Shown here one piece after another: positions 15,401 to 24,003 of a stretch of DNA of 64,000 bases; position 1 is the first letter of the stretch; each line of letters opens with the position of its first letter. The stretch covers positions 62,001 through 126,000 of the forward strand of contig JANSXT010000001.1 of the NCBI GenBank assembly GCA_024742765.1. The letters run 5' to 3'. Below the pieces are notes generated by a model. That model was not told the DNA's origin, ran no database searches, and was given only the letters and a program-made list of their open reading frames with translations. Source of the stretch: Phyllobacteriaceae bacterium (lineage in GTDB: Bacteria > Pseudomonadota > Alphaproteobacteria > Rhizobiales > Rhizobiaceae). A program made the translations under genes and the position numbers.

Positions 15401-15739
15401 ATGGCGCGACAACCCATCGATCCCGGCCGCCTGCGCACCCGTTTTGCGTTGGAGGAGTGGTCATCCGTACCCGACGGCCAGGGCGGCTTCACCGATGTGT
15501 GGGCTCATGTCGCCCATGTCTGGGGCATGGTGGGCACGTCGCGCGTCACCGATCCGGTACGCGCCGGCGCCGGGGAACAGGTGATCGAACGCACCATCGT
15601 GCTGCGCGCCGATCCGCGTGTCCGGCCAACCATGCGTCTGGTCGCCGGTGACGAACGACTGATCATCCAGACCTTGCAGGATGCGGACATGAGCGGGCGC
15701 TATCTGCGCTGCACCGCGACCAGCGAGGTGCCGCAATGA
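15401..15739 (+). CDS. GTA head closure protein (g7)
   Basis: A 112-residue phage head-tail joining protein. It starts MARQPIDPGRLRTRFALEEW and continues DGQGGFTDVWAHVAHVWGMV, the standard opening of this family, with a C-terminal MRLVAGDERLIIQTL strand. It closes the head pore and docks the tail. Its stop codon overlaps the start of the following 49-codon gene as ATGA. Confidence 0.85.
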   Translation: MARQPIDPGRLRTRFALEEWSSVPDGQGGFTDVWAHVAHVWGMVGTSRVTDPVRAGAGEQVIERTIVLRADPRVRPTMRLVAGDERLIIQTLQDADMSGRYLRCTATSEVPQ

Positions 15740-15885
15740 AGACGGCCATCAGAACCACGGTCGACGATCTGGTCAGCGCGCTGCGCAAGGCGGTTGTGGC
15801 GCGCGCCGACGAACGCGCCGCGCGGTTGGCCGACCGGGCGGCGCATGAGCGCAAACCGGCCAGAAACGGAGACGGGCGGTCATGA
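15736..15885 (+). CDS. Small GTA-cluster gene (49 aa) between g7 and g8
   Basis: An open frame of 49 codons, MKTAIRTTVDDLVSALRKAV onwards, ending in a basic Arg/Ala-rich tail. Its ATG overlaps the g7 stop (ATGA, 15736-15739) and its own TGA overlaps the g8 start (ATGA, 15882-15885), so it is coupled on both sides. That geometry makes it very likely to be translated. RcGTA as usually described has no gene here. In HK97-like phages this slot holds a gp10-type neck protein, and the N-terminus (DDLVSALRKAV) faintly resembles that family, so it may be a shortened gp10 remnant. This is inference. Confidence 0.6.
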   Translation: MKTAIRTTVDDLVSALRKAVVARADERAARLADRAAHERKPARNGDGRS

Positions 15886-16292
15886 TTGGCGATCTTCACG
15901 CCTGGCTGTTCGACCAACTGGCCAGCGATGCAGTGCTGATCGCCGATCTCGGCGATCCGCCGCGCATCTTCGACCGGCCTCCGCGGCGCCGGGCCTTGCC
16001 GGCCGTCTATATCGGCCGGATCGAGGCGTCGGACTGGAGCACGGACGATGAGCGGGGGAAGGCGGTGTCGGTCGTCATCCACGCCTATGCGCGCGGTCCC
16101 GGCCGAACCGGTGTCGACCGGATTGCGACACGCATCCAAGACATCCTGACCGACGCGGTTCCGGCGACCGCCCAGTCCACCCGGATCGTGCTGGCAACGC
16201 CGGTGACCGCATCGACGGCCTATGAACGCGAACAGGCCGCCTTTCATGCAACCGTGCGGCTGCGCTTCCTGTGCGCGCACACCGGCACCTGA
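15882..16292 (+). CDS. GTA tail terminator, DUF3168 (g8)
   Basis: A 136-residue DUF3168 protein that caps the tail tube at the head end. It starts MIGDLHAWLFDQLASDAVL and contains RALPAVYIGRIEASDW and a C-terminal FHATVRLRFLCAHT strand, all usual for the family. It is coupled to the preceding 49-codon gene by an ATGA overlap. Confidence 0.86.
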   Translation: MIGDLHAWLFDQLASDAVLIADLGDPPRIFDRPPRRRALPAVYIGRIEASDWSTDDERGKAVSVVIHAYARGPGRTGVDRIATRIQDILTDAVPATAQSTRIVLATPVTASTAYEREQAAFHATVRLRFLCAHTGT

Positions 16293-16328
16293 TCCAGCCC
16301 AACCCGACATCCGAAACGGAGACTTCCC

Positions 16329-16742
16329 ATGACCGCCCAGCGTGGCAAGGACATCCTTTTGAAACTCTTCGACGACGGCCAGCAGGCGCTCGTCTCCGTG
16401 GCGGGGCTGCGCACCAAGCGCATCGCGTTCAACGCGCAGACCGTCGACATCACCGACATGGAGTCCGCCGGCCGGTGGCGCGAACTTCTGGGCGGCGCCG
16501 GCGTGCGGCGCGCATCCCTGTCCGGCTCGGGCATCTTCAAGGATGCGGCGTCGGACGCGCTCGTTCGGCAGACCTTCTTCGATGGCGCGATCGGCCAGTG
16601 GGAGATCGTCATTCCCGACTTCGGAACGATCGCGGGTGCCTTTGCGATCACCGCGCTCGACTATGCCGGAAACCATGATGGCGAGGTGACGTTCGAGCTG
16701 GCGCTTGAATCCGCCGGCGAACTGACCTTCGGAGCCCTTTGA
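16329..16742 (+). CDS. GTA major tail protein, TP901-1 type (g9)
   Basis: A 137-residue tail tube protein. Characteristic segments are MTAQRGKDILLKLFDDG, KRIAFNAQTVDITDMESAGRW (shared by TP901-1 major tail proteins) and a C-terminal EVTFELALESAGELTF. It polymerises into the short GTA tail tube. Its TGA overlaps the ATG of g10 (TGATG). Confidence 0.9.
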   Translation: MTAQRGKDILLKLFDDGQQALVSVAGLRTKRIAFNAQTVDITDMESAGRWRELLGGAGVRRASLSGSGIFKDAASDALVRQTFFDGAIGQWEIVIPDFGTIAGAFAITALDYAGNHDGEVTFELALESAGELTFGAL

Positions 16743-17065
16743 TGCTGGTCAATCGCAGACGTGGCGAGATCGTCGCCAATCTGGGCGGCAGGGACCGTTG
16801 CCTGTGCCTGACGCTCGGGGCGTTGGCGAAACTCGAAAGCGCGTTTGCAGTCGGCGACCTGGGTGCTCTGGGCGAGCGTTTCTCGTCCGGCAGACTGTCG
16901 GCGCGCGACCTGTTGACCATCATCCATGCGGGCCTTGAAGGCGGCGGCCACACATTCACGCGCGACGATGTGGCCGAGATGCAGGCCGAAGGCGGTCTTT
17001 CCGGCTATGCGGCGATCGTCAGCGAATTGCTGGCCGCAACGTTCGGCCCGGTGAAGGAAGGCTGA
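16742..17065 (+). CDS. GTA tail assembly protein (g10)
   Basis: A 107-residue member of the gene-transfer-agent/phage tail assembly chaperone family. It shows NRRRGEIVANLGGRDRCLCLTLGALAKLESAF and LTIIHAGLEGGG, which are typical. It starts at ATG 16742 within the g9 stop. It probably chaperones the tape measure together with g10.1. Confidence 0.85.
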   Translation: MLVNRRRGEIVANLGGRDRCLCLTLGALAKLESAFAVGDLGALGERFSSGRLSARDLLTIIHAGLEGGGHTFTRDDVAEMQAEGGLSGYAAIVSELLAATFGPVKEG

Positions 17066-17068
17066 GCC

Positions 17069-17293
17069 ATGCGGCACGCCTTTCCCTGGAACGACGCCAT
17101 CGCGTTCGGCCTCGGCGTCTTGCGCCTGCCGCCGGCGGCGTTCTGGGCGATGACGCCGCGCGAACTGGCGGCCGCCATGTCGGTCGTACGCGGTGGTGGG
17201 ACCGTTGCGCCGTCGCGCAACACGCTTGAGGACTTGATGTCGGCATTTCCCGATATTGGCACGTCCGAGCAAGGATCGGACCATCATGGATGA
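17069..17293 (+). CDS. GTA tail assembly chaperone, rcc01693 family (g10.1)
   Basis: A 74-residue protein. FPWNDAIAFGLGVLRLPPAAFWAMTPRELAAAM is the signature of the rcc01693-type GTA chaperone, which lies between g10 and g11 in Rhodobacter. The start is three bases after the g10 stop, and the 3' end overlaps the tape measure start by 8 bases. Confidence 0.85.
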   Translation: MRHAFPWNDAIAFGLGVLRLPPAAFWAMTPRELAAAMSVVRGGGTVAPSRNTLEDLMSAFPDIGTSEQGSDHHG

Positions 17294-17867
17294 AGAACTG
17301 ATCGTCACCGTCGACGCCGACACGACGGGCCTCGAAACGGCGCTTGCCACGCTCAAGAACGAAGCCGAAAGCTTCGGCCAGACGATGACCGGCGCTTTGA
17401 GCGATATCGTCATCAAGGGCAAGTCGGTGGAGGATGTGCTGCGCGGCATCGCCATGAGCATGTCGCGCAATGCGCTCAGCCAGGGCCTGGCGCCGCTGCA
17501 GTCCATGTTCAACGGGTTCGGCCAATCGGTTCTCGGCGGGCTGCTGGGCGCGGCAAAACCCTTTGCCGCGGGTGGCGTCGCATCGACCGGCCTGTTCGCC
17601 GGCGGAGGCGGCGTCCTGGCCGCACCGGCCTATTTCCCGCATGGCGGCGGATTCGGTGTTGCCGGCGAGGCCGGCGCCGAGGCCATTTTGCCGCTGAGGC
17701 GCGGTGCGGATGGCCGGCTCGGTGTCGCGTCTGGGGGACAGGGCGAAGCGCCCATGCAGGTCGTCGTTAACATTTCGACCCCGGACATAAAGGGCTTTGA
17801 GCGCTCGCAATCCCAGGTCAGCGCGGCGCTGACACGCGCCGTGATGCGCGGCCGGCGCGGCGTCTGA
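17286..17867 (+). CDS. GTA tape measure protein (g11)
   Basis: A 193-residue tail tape measure protein. The short length fits the short GTA tail; RcGTA g11 is of similar size. The N-terminus has a helical stretch (TTGLETALATLKNEAESFGQTMTGAL). The middle has GLAPLQSMFNGFGQSVLGGLLGAAKPFAAGG, and the C-terminal part has GFGVAGEAGAEAILPL, conserved in lambda-type tape measures. Confidence 0.87.
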   Translation: MDEELIVTVDADTTGLETALATLKNEAESFGQTMTGALSDIVIKGKSVEDVLRGIAMSMSRNALSQGLAPLQSMFNGFGQSVLGGLLGAAKPFAAGGVASTGLFAGGGGVLAAPAYFPHGGGFGVAGEAGAEAILPLRRGADGRLGVASGGQGEAPMQVVVNISTPDIKGFERSQSQVSAALTRAVMRGRRGV

Positions 17868-17877
17868 GGAGCGGGCC

Positions 17878-18489
17878 ATGGCCGATTTTCACGATGTCGC
17901 ATTCGTCCCGCGCCTGCCGTTCGGCGTCAACGTCGCCAGCCGGCGGCACATCGATGTCGTCGCACTGTCATCAGGTCACGAGACCCGCAACAGCCGGACG
18001 GCCGAGACGATGCGCCACTATACGATCCCCGTCGGCAAGCGGCCGATGGCCGAGATCCGCGCCGTCCTAGCATTCTTCGAGGCGCGCGGCGGACCGTTGC
18101 ATGCCTTCCGGTTCCGCGACCCGGTCGAGCCTTCGACGGCTACCAATGGCCCTGGCCCGGCCCCGTCGGACGTTCATCTCGGCGTCGGCGACGGCGTCCA
18201 AAACCAGTTTCAGCTCAAAACCGCCAGCGGGCGCACCATCCGCAAGCCCGAAACGTCAAGCGTCGTCATGGCCCTCAACGGAACCGCCCTCGATCCCGGT
18301 TCGGTGTCGGTCGATGCGGCGACCGGCATCGTGACGCTTTCGGCAGCGCCCGCACCCGGCGTCGCCGTGACAGGCGGCTGCCTGTTCGATGTGCCGGTGC
18401 GTTTTGAGAACCAGTCGCTGCAGATCTCCCGCGCCGACCCCGAAAGCGGTTCGCTCGACGATCTGCTCCTGACAGAGGTGATCGCGTGA
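17878..18489 (+). CDS. GTA distal tail protein, DUF2460 (g12)
   Basis: A 203-residue DUF2460 protein forming the distal tail ring. It starts MADFHDVAFVPRLPFGV and contains RNSRTAETMRHYTIPVGKRP and GPLHAFRFRDP. The C-terminus has FDVPVRFENQSLQISR, usual for the family. GAGGAG lies upstream of ATG 17878. Its stop overlaps the GTG start of g13 (GTGA). Confidence 0.9.
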   Translation: MADFHDVAFVPRLPFGVNVASRRHIDVVALSSGHETRNSRTAETMRHYTIPVGKRPMAEIRAVLAFFEARGGPLHAFRFRDPVEPSTATNGPGPAPSDVHLGVGDGVQNQFQLKTASGRTIRKPETSSVVMALNGTALDPGSVSVDAATGIVTLSAAPAPGVAVTGGCLFDVPVRFENQSLQISRADPESGSLDDLLLTEVIA

Positions 18490-19382
18490 GACCCCTGCAT
18501 CCTGATCTTCAGGCGCATCTCGAAGACGGCGCCACGACGGTCTGTCTGGCATGGATCGTCCGGCGAACCGATGGCAGCGTCCTCGGTTTCACCGACCATG
18601 ACCGGCCGCTGACGGTTGCCGGCACGGTTTGCGAACCGCAGACCGGGTTCACCGCCGGCGCCGCCGAAGCCTCGCTGGGTCTGGGCGGCGACATCTCGGA
18701 CGTTTCGGGCGCCCTGTCATCGTCGGCGATTTCGGAAACCGATATTGAGCGCGGCGCCTATGACGGCGCCGATGTCGCGCTCTATCTGGTCAACTGGCAG
18801 GCGCCGGAAACCGCAAGCCTGCTGCGCCGCTTCCATGTCGGCGAGATCACCCGCGAGGGCCGGGCCTTCCGCGCCGAACTGCGCAGCCTGTCGGCGGCGC
18901 TCGACCAGCCGCGCGGCCGCTTCTTCACCCGCCATTGCGACGCCCGGCTCGGGGATGCGCGCTGCGGTTTCGCGCTGTCGGGCACACCTGGATACAGCGC
19001 CCAAGGCACCGTTTCGGGCGGTAATGGCGCACGATCGATCGATCTGGCAGGCATCGGCGTTCACCCTGACCGCTGGTTCGACCATGGCGTGTTGCGGTTC
19101 GATGGCGGCGTCCGCGCCGGCGACACGCTTTCCGTCGCTTCGGCCAGCCTGTCCGATGCATCGACCATGCGGCTTCTGCTGCGCGAACCGGTCGGCGTGC
19201 CGCCGGCAACAGGCGATCCGGCGACGCTGTTCGCCGGCTGCGACAAGACGTTTGCGACCTGCAAGGCCAAATTCTCCAACCAGCTCAATTTTCAGGGCTT
19301 TCCGCACATGCCCGGCGACGACCGGGCGCTCAACTATGTCAATTCCGATGCGGTCTTCGATGGCGGTCCCCTTGTCCCCTGA
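18486..19382 (+). CDS. GTA tail hub protein, DUF2163 (g13)
   Basis: A 298-residue DUF2163/phage BR0599-type protein that forms the hub of the baseplate. Features are CLAWIVRRTDGSVLGFTDHDRPL, then HCDARLGDARCGF and a C-terminal CDKTFATCKAKFSNQLNFQGFP. The four cysteines in these two motifs are conserved, and an Fe-S cluster has been reported in the RcGTA hub. Start GTG 18486 overlaps the g12 stop. The 3' end overlaps g14 by 23 bases. Confidence 0.9.
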   Translation: MRPLHPDLQAHLEDGATTVCLAWIVRRTDGSVLGFTDHDRPLTVAGTVCEPQTGFTAGAAEASLGLGGDISDVSGALSSSAISETDIERGAYDGADVALYLVNWQAPETASLLRRFHVGEITREGRAFRAELRSLSAALDQPRGRFFTRHCDARLGDARCGFALSGTPGYSAQGTVSGGNGARSIDLAGIGVHPDRWFDHGVLRFDGGVRAGDTLSVASASLSDASTMRLLLREPVGVPPATGDPATLFAGCDKTFATCKAKFSNQLNFQGFPHMPGDDRALNYVNSDAVFDGGPLVP

Positions 19383-19833
19383 TCCGCTGCGCATGGCGAT
19401 CGTTGCGTCCGCGCGCCGCTGGATCGGCACGCCCTATCGCCATCAGGCGGCCCGGCGCGGCGTCGGCTGCGATTGCCTCGGGCTGGTCGCCGGCGTCTGG
19501 ACCGAAATCTATGGCGCAATGCCCGGCTATGATCGCTCCTATTCGGCCGACTGGGCGGAAAGCGCCGGCGCCGGTGAACCATTGCTCGATGCCTGCAGGA
19601 CCCGCTGCGACACCGTCTCGGTGGGGGCCGAGCAACCCGGCGATCTTCTCGTCTTCCGCTGGTCGCCCCATGTCGCCGCCAAGCATCTGGCGATCCTGTC
19701 GGGTCCGTCGATGATGATCCATGCACGCGAGCGCCACGCAGTGTGCGAAACCGCGCTGACGGGCTGGTGGAAGAGGCGTCTTGCGGCGGTGTTCGCTTTT
19801 CCGCCGCACAGTGATTTTTCGGCAGTGCACTGA
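19360..19833 (+). CDS. GTA tail peptidoglycan peptidase, NlpC/P60 (g14)
   Basis: A 157-residue NlpC/P60-type cysteine peptidase. The catalytic Cys is in GCDCLGLVAGVW, preceded by RWIGTPYRHQA as in the family, and the His is in HVAAKHLAIL. It probably cuts cell-wall peptides of the recipient during DNA entry. ATG 19360 lies within the end of g13. Its TGA overlaps the g15 ATG. Confidence 0.88.
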   Translation: MAVPLSPDPLRMAIVASARRWIGTPYRHQAARRGVGCDCLGLVAGVWTEIYGAMPGYDRSYSADWAESAGAGEPLLDACRTRCDTVSVGAEQPGDLLVFRWSPHVAAKHLAILSGPSMMIHARERHAVCETALTGWWKRRLAAVFAFPPHSDFSAVH

Positions 19834-22800
19834 TGGCGACGCTTCTGCTCCAAGCCGCCGGCGGGCTGCTGGGCGGCGCATTCAGCACGTTCGGCGCGAC
19901 GGTCGGCACCGCGGCCGGTGCGCTTGCCGGCTATTGGATCGATCAGCGCCTGTTCGGCGCAGGCCAGCATGCCGAAGGGCCGCGCCTGACCGAACAGCGC
20001 CCGATGACCGCCGAGGAGGGTATGCCGGTTGCCCGCGCCTACGGCCACGTGCGGCTTGCCGGCACGGTCATATGGGCAACCCGCTTTGAGGAGGAGACAA
20101 CGACCCAGCGCCAGGGCGGCAAGGGCGGTCCGAAGGCGACGACCACCACCTACAGCTATTTCGGCAATGTCGCGGTGGCCCTGTGCGAAGGGCCGGTCGC
20201 AATGGTCAAGCGCGTCTGGGCGGACGGCCGCGAAATCGACCTGACCGAAATCACCATGCGCATCCACACCGGCGAAGCAGGCCAGGCGGCCGACCCGCTT
20301 CTGGAGGCCAAGCAGGGTGCCGGCAACACACCGGCCTACAGGAACATTGCCTATCTGGTCTTTGAGCGACTGCCGCTCGAGGATTTCGGCAATCGCATTC
20401 CGCAGATCGAAGCCGAAGTGATCCGGCCGGTTGGCGAACTCGAAACGGGGCTGACGGCGGTGTCGGTCATTCCCGGCGCCACCGAACACGGCCTGTCGCC
20501 AAGCTCCGCCACCAGCCTTTTTGGACCGGGCGAAATCGTCGAACACAATCGCCACATCCTTTATGCGGGCAATGACTGGACGGCCTCCATCGACGAATTA
20601 CAGGCGATCTGCCCGAACCTGAAGCACGTCTCGCTCATCGTGACCTGGTTCGGCGACGATCTGCGCGCGGGTCAATGCGCCCTGCGCCCCGGCGTGACTG
20701 AACGCCAGATGGGAGAGGAAACCCCGCCCTGGCGCGTCAGCGGCCTGACGCGCCAGAGCCCTGATACGCGCCTTGTCAGCCGCGTCGACGACCGGCCCGC
20801 CTATGGCGGAACGCCGACGGACGCCTCCGTCATCGAAGCCATTCGCGATCTGAAGGCGCGCGGCCTTTCGGTGATGCTGCACCCGTTCATCATGATGGAT
20901 GTGCCGCAAGACAATGCGCTGCCGGACCCTTATGGCGCCGCCGCGCAGGCCCCTTATCCCTGGCGCGGCCGGATAACCTGTTTTCCCGGACCGGAACAAG
21001 CCGGCAGCGCCGACCGGACGGCGACGGCGCAAAGCCAGGTCGCCACATTCGTCGGCGCCACTCAGCCTGCCGATCTGCCGGTCAACGGCGAGACGGTGGT
21101 TCCCGGCCCCGGTGCGGACTGGGGCTATCGGCGCCTCGTCCTGCATATGGCGCGTCTGGCCCAGATCGCCGGCGGCGTCGATGCCATGCTGATCGGCAGC
21201 GAATTGCGCGGCCTGACATGGCTGCGCAACGCCAACGACCAATTTCCCTTCGTCGATGCGTTGCGCCAACTGGCCGGCGATGTGCGCGCCATGCTCGGGC
21301 CGGGCTGCAAGCTCAGCTACGGTGCCGACTGGTCGGAATATTTCGGCTATCAGCCGGCCGATGGTTCCGGAGATGTCTATTTTCATCTCGATCCGCTCTG
21401 GGCGGCGCCGGAGATCGATGCGGTGGGCATCGACAATTACATGCCGCTGTCCGACTGGCGCGCCGCCGACGCCTTCGCCGACGACGGAAATCCCGACGGG
21501 ATGCGCGCCGAAAACGACGTGGCCGCGATGCAGATGGCGATCGCCGCCGGTGAGGGTTTTGACTGGTATTATGCAAGCGATGCCGATCGTGCGGACCGCG
21601 TACGTTCGCCGATTACCGACGGTTCACATGGAAAGCCCTGGGTCTATCGCTACAAGGACCTGGTCTCGTGGTGGTCGAACGTCCACATCGACCGGCGCGG
21701 CAGCGCCGAGACCGGGCCGCAATCCCCCTGGGTGCCACACAGCAAGCCGGTCTGGATGACCGAGACGGGCTGTCCGGCGGTCGATGCGGGCACCAACCAG
21801 CCCAATGTGTTCCCCGATCCCAAGTCGAGCGAAAGCGCGCGGCCGCATCATTCGACAGGCACGCGCGGCGACAGCGTCCAGCGCGCCTTCCTGACGGCGC
21901 ATCAAAGGCACTGGGTCCAGGTGGGCGCACCCGCCAATCCCTTCGCGCCCGGCACATCGACGCCGATGGTCGACCCCGAACGGCAGTTTATCTGGGCCTG
22001 GGATGCCAGACCCTATCCGGAATTCCCGCGCAACGGCACGGTTTGGGGCGACGGGCCGAACTGGCTGACCGGGCACTGGACCAACGGACGTCTCGGCTGC
22101 GCTCCGCTCGCCGGACTGATCCGTGCCATTTTCGCCGATCACGGCCTGCCGGCCCCCGATGTCGAGGCCGTCAGGGGCGTCGCGCAGGGCATGACGGTGC
22201 TGACACCCGGCAGCATCCGCCAGACGCTCGAGCCGCTGGTCGACGCGTTCGGCCTGATTGTGACCGACACGGGCGACGCCCAGACGCCGGTGATCCGGAT
22301 TTCCGATCCCGACTACCGACCGGTCTCGGTTCCCCACGCGCAGCTTTGTCTGGGCAAGGAGCATGGCGACCGTACGCTGATATCGGGGCAGGTCGACGAA
22401 ATGCCGTCCGAGGTGGTGCTCCGCTATCGCGACGCGCTGACCGACTATCGCTCGCAATCTGCGCGCTCGCGTCGGCGCGACGGGCCGTCCGCCATGCTGG
22501 TCGATGCCAATTTGCCCTGTACGCTGCATCCCGAAGGCGCGCTCGCCGTGGCAAACGCGATGCTGGACCGCCTGTGGTTCGGCCGCGACACGTTGAAATT
22601 TCACCTGCCGCTGCGGTTCGCGGGCCTCGAGCCGGGCGATGTCGCCACCTTCGATGACAATCCGCGCGCCCATTGGCGCATCACGGCGATCGACCTGACC
22701 GACCGTCTCGAAATCACCGCACGCTCCATCGTCCGGTCGTTGGCGCCGGCGGCGCCGCCGGCGCTTCCCGCCCATGCCGCGTCACCCGAAACATCGGGCC

Positions 22801-23756
22801 GGTTCGGTGGGCCGCCCGAAGCGGTCTTGCTCGATCTGCCGATGCTCGATCAGACGGTAGCCGAGAACAATCACCGGATCGCGCTGCATGCGGTGCCAGA
22901 GCGGCCGCACGCCGTCCTGTCATCACCGGGCGCCGACGGTTTCGAACTGCGCCAAACGGTTTCCGGCAACGCGATCATGGGGACGCTGCTCTCGCCGCTG
23001 CCGTCCGGACCGGCGGGCCGCTATGACCGTGCGAGCATCATTCACATTCGCCTGTTTGGCGGCGAATTGTCCTCTGTGACCGAGGAATTGCTGCTGGCCG
23101 GGCGCAACGCGCTTGCGGTCGAGACCGAAGGCGGCCCATTCGAAGTGCTCCAGTTCCGGTTCGCCGAAGAGGTGGCAGCCGACGAGTGGCGGCTTTGGGA
23201 GCTGCTGCGCGGTCAGGCTGGAACCGATGATGCTGCGGCCGTCGGCGCGCCCGTGGGTGCCCGGATCGTCTTTCTGGACCGTCGCGCGCCGCCTTCGGGG
23301 CTCAATGCAGCAGAGGCCGGCCGAACGCTCAACTGGCGGATCGGCCCTGCCGGCAGGACGTTTTCATCGCGCTACTTCACCGCCTTGACGGAGGCCGGCG
23401 GCAGGCGGACCTTGCTGCCGCTTTCGCCGGTCCATCCCCGCGCGCATCAGATGCCGGGCGGCGGTGTCGAAATATCGTGGATCCGCAGGAGCCGGATCGG
23501 CGGCGACGGGACGATCGGCGGCTCCGTTCCGCTCGGCGAGGAGCGTGAACTCTATCGCCTCACGCTGTTCGGCGCCGGCGGCGCGCCGATCCATGCCGCC
23601 GAGACCGATACGCCGTCGCTGGTGCTTTCATCCGCCGATGTCATCGCGATCTTCGGTTCTCTGCCGGACACCATCGACGTCGAGATCAGGCAGGTCAGCG
23701 CCCGCGTCGGTGATGGCCTTGCCGCGCGCTCGACCCTCCCTTTGACCCCGAACTGA
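19833..23756 (+). CDS. GTA host-specificity/baseplate megatron protein (g15)
   Basis: A 1307-residue protein, the largest of the cluster. The N-terminus has hydrophobic GGLLGGAFSTFGATVGTAAGALAGYW. The middle (about residues 350-740) is a glycoside-hydrolase-like TIM barrel typical of GTA g15, with MLIGSELRGLTWLR, GVDNYMPLSDWR-like and PVWMTETGCPAVDAGTNQPN. A phage tail module (about residues 780-950) and a C-terminal beta-rich part follow. It makes the tail tip that contacts the recipient surface. The frame is uninterrupted, an argument that the cluster is under selection. Confidence 0.92.
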   Translation: MATLLLQAAGGLLGGAFSTFGATVGTAAGALAGYWIDQRLFGAGQHAEGPRLTEQRPMTAEEGMPVARAYGHVRLAGTVIWATRFEEETTTQRQGGKGGPKATTTTYSYFGNVAVALCEGPVAMVKRVWADGREIDLTEITMRIHTGEAGQAADPLLEAKQGAGNTPAYRNIAYLVFERLPLEDFGNRIPQIEAEVIRPVGELETGLTAVSVIPGATEHGLSPSSATSLFGPGEIVEHNRHILYAGNDWTASIDELQAICPNLKHVSLIVTWFGDDLRAGQCALRPGVTERQMGEETPPWRVSGLTRQSPDTRLVSRVDDRPAYGGTPTDASVIEAIRDLKARGLSVMLHPFIMMDVPQDNALPDPYGAAAQAPYPWRGRITCFPGPEQAGSADRTATAQSQVATFVGATQPADLPVNGETVVPGPGADWGYRRLVLHMARLAQIAGGVDAMLIGSELRGLTWLRNANDQFPFVDALRQLAGDVRAMLGPGCKLSYGADWSEYFGYQPADGSGDVYFHLDPLWAAPEIDAVGIDNYMPLSDWRAADAFADDGNPDGMRAENDVAAMQMAIAAGEGFDWYYASDADRADRVRSPITDGSHGKPWVYRYKDLVSWWSNVHIDRRGSAETGPQSPWVPHSKPVWMTETGCPAVDAGTNQPNVFPDPKSSESARPHHSTGTRGDSVQRAFLTAHQRHWVQVGAPANPFAPGTSTPMVDPERQFIWAWDARPYPEFPRNGTVWGDGPNWLTGHWTNGRLGCAPLAGLIRAIFADHGLPAPDVEAVRGVAQGMTVLTPGSIRQTLEPLVDAFGLIVTDTGDAQTPVIRISDPDYRPVSVPHAQLCLGKEHGDRTLISGQVDEMPSEVVLRYRDALTDYRSQSARSRRRDGPSAMLVDANLPCTLHPEGALAVANAMLDRLWFGRDTLKFHLPLRFAGLEPGDVATFDDNPRAHWRITAIDLTDRLEITARSIVRSLAPAAPPALPAHAASPETSGRFGGPPEAVLLDLPMLDQTVAENNHRIALHAVPERPHAVLSSPGADGFELRQTVSGNAIMGTLLSPLPSGPAGRYDRASIIHIRLFGGELSSVTEELLLAGRNALAVETEGGPFEVLQFRFAEEVAADEWRLWELLRGQAGTDDAAAVGAPVGARIVFLDRRAPPSGLNAAEAGRTLNWRIGPAGRTFSSRYFTALTEAGGRRTLLPLSPVHPRAHQMPGGGVEISWIRRSRIGGDGTIGGSVPLGEERELYRLTLFGAGGAPIHAAETDTPSLVLSSADVIAIFGSLPDTIDVEIRQVSARVGDGLAARSTLPLTPN

Positions 23757-23780
23757 TCATCTGAACCGAAAGGAGCCGAC

Positions 23781-23987
23781 ATGACCGGATCAAAACCCTG
23801 GTATCTCTCCCGCACCATCTGGGCGGCACTCGTCTCGATTGCCGCCAGCGGCGGCGCCGCGCTTGGCCTTCCGATCGAGGCGGCCGCGCGTGAGGGGTTA
23901 ACCGACGCTGTCCTGCAACTCGTCTCGGCCACCGCGGGTGCCGTGGCGATCCTCGGACGGCTGAGCGCGACCACGCAGATCCGTTAA
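23781..23987 (+). CDS. Small holin-like membrane protein after g15
   Basis: A 68-residue protein. It starts MTGSKPWYLSRTIWAALVSI, then has two hydrophobic stretches (WAALVSIAASGGAALGL and LQLVSATAGAVAILGRL) and a basic end. Similar small proteins with the KPWYxSRTIW opening sit beside lysis genes in phages, which suggests a holin. No endolysin gene is next to it; in Rhodobacter the lysis genes lie elsewhere in the genome. An AAAGGAG site lies upstream of the ATG. Function is inferred. Confidence 0.6.
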   Translation: MTGSKPWYLSRTIWAALVSIAASGGAALGLPIEAAAREGLTDAVLQLVSATAGAVAILGRLSATTQIR

Positions 23988-24003
23988 CGAAAAGCGTCGT
24001 TCT

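Noticed and set aside
12822-15464. A very long open frame on the minus strand opposite the GTA protease, capsid and connector genes.
   Set aside because: The plus-strand frames match known GTA families. GC-rich coding sequence often leaves a long antisense frame open, and this one shows no recognisable domain or ribosome site.
9453-23987. The phage-like cluster could be a prophage.
   Set aside because: No integrase, repressor, replication or tail-fibre genes and no attachment sites were seen, and gene content and order follow the RcGTA cluster instead.
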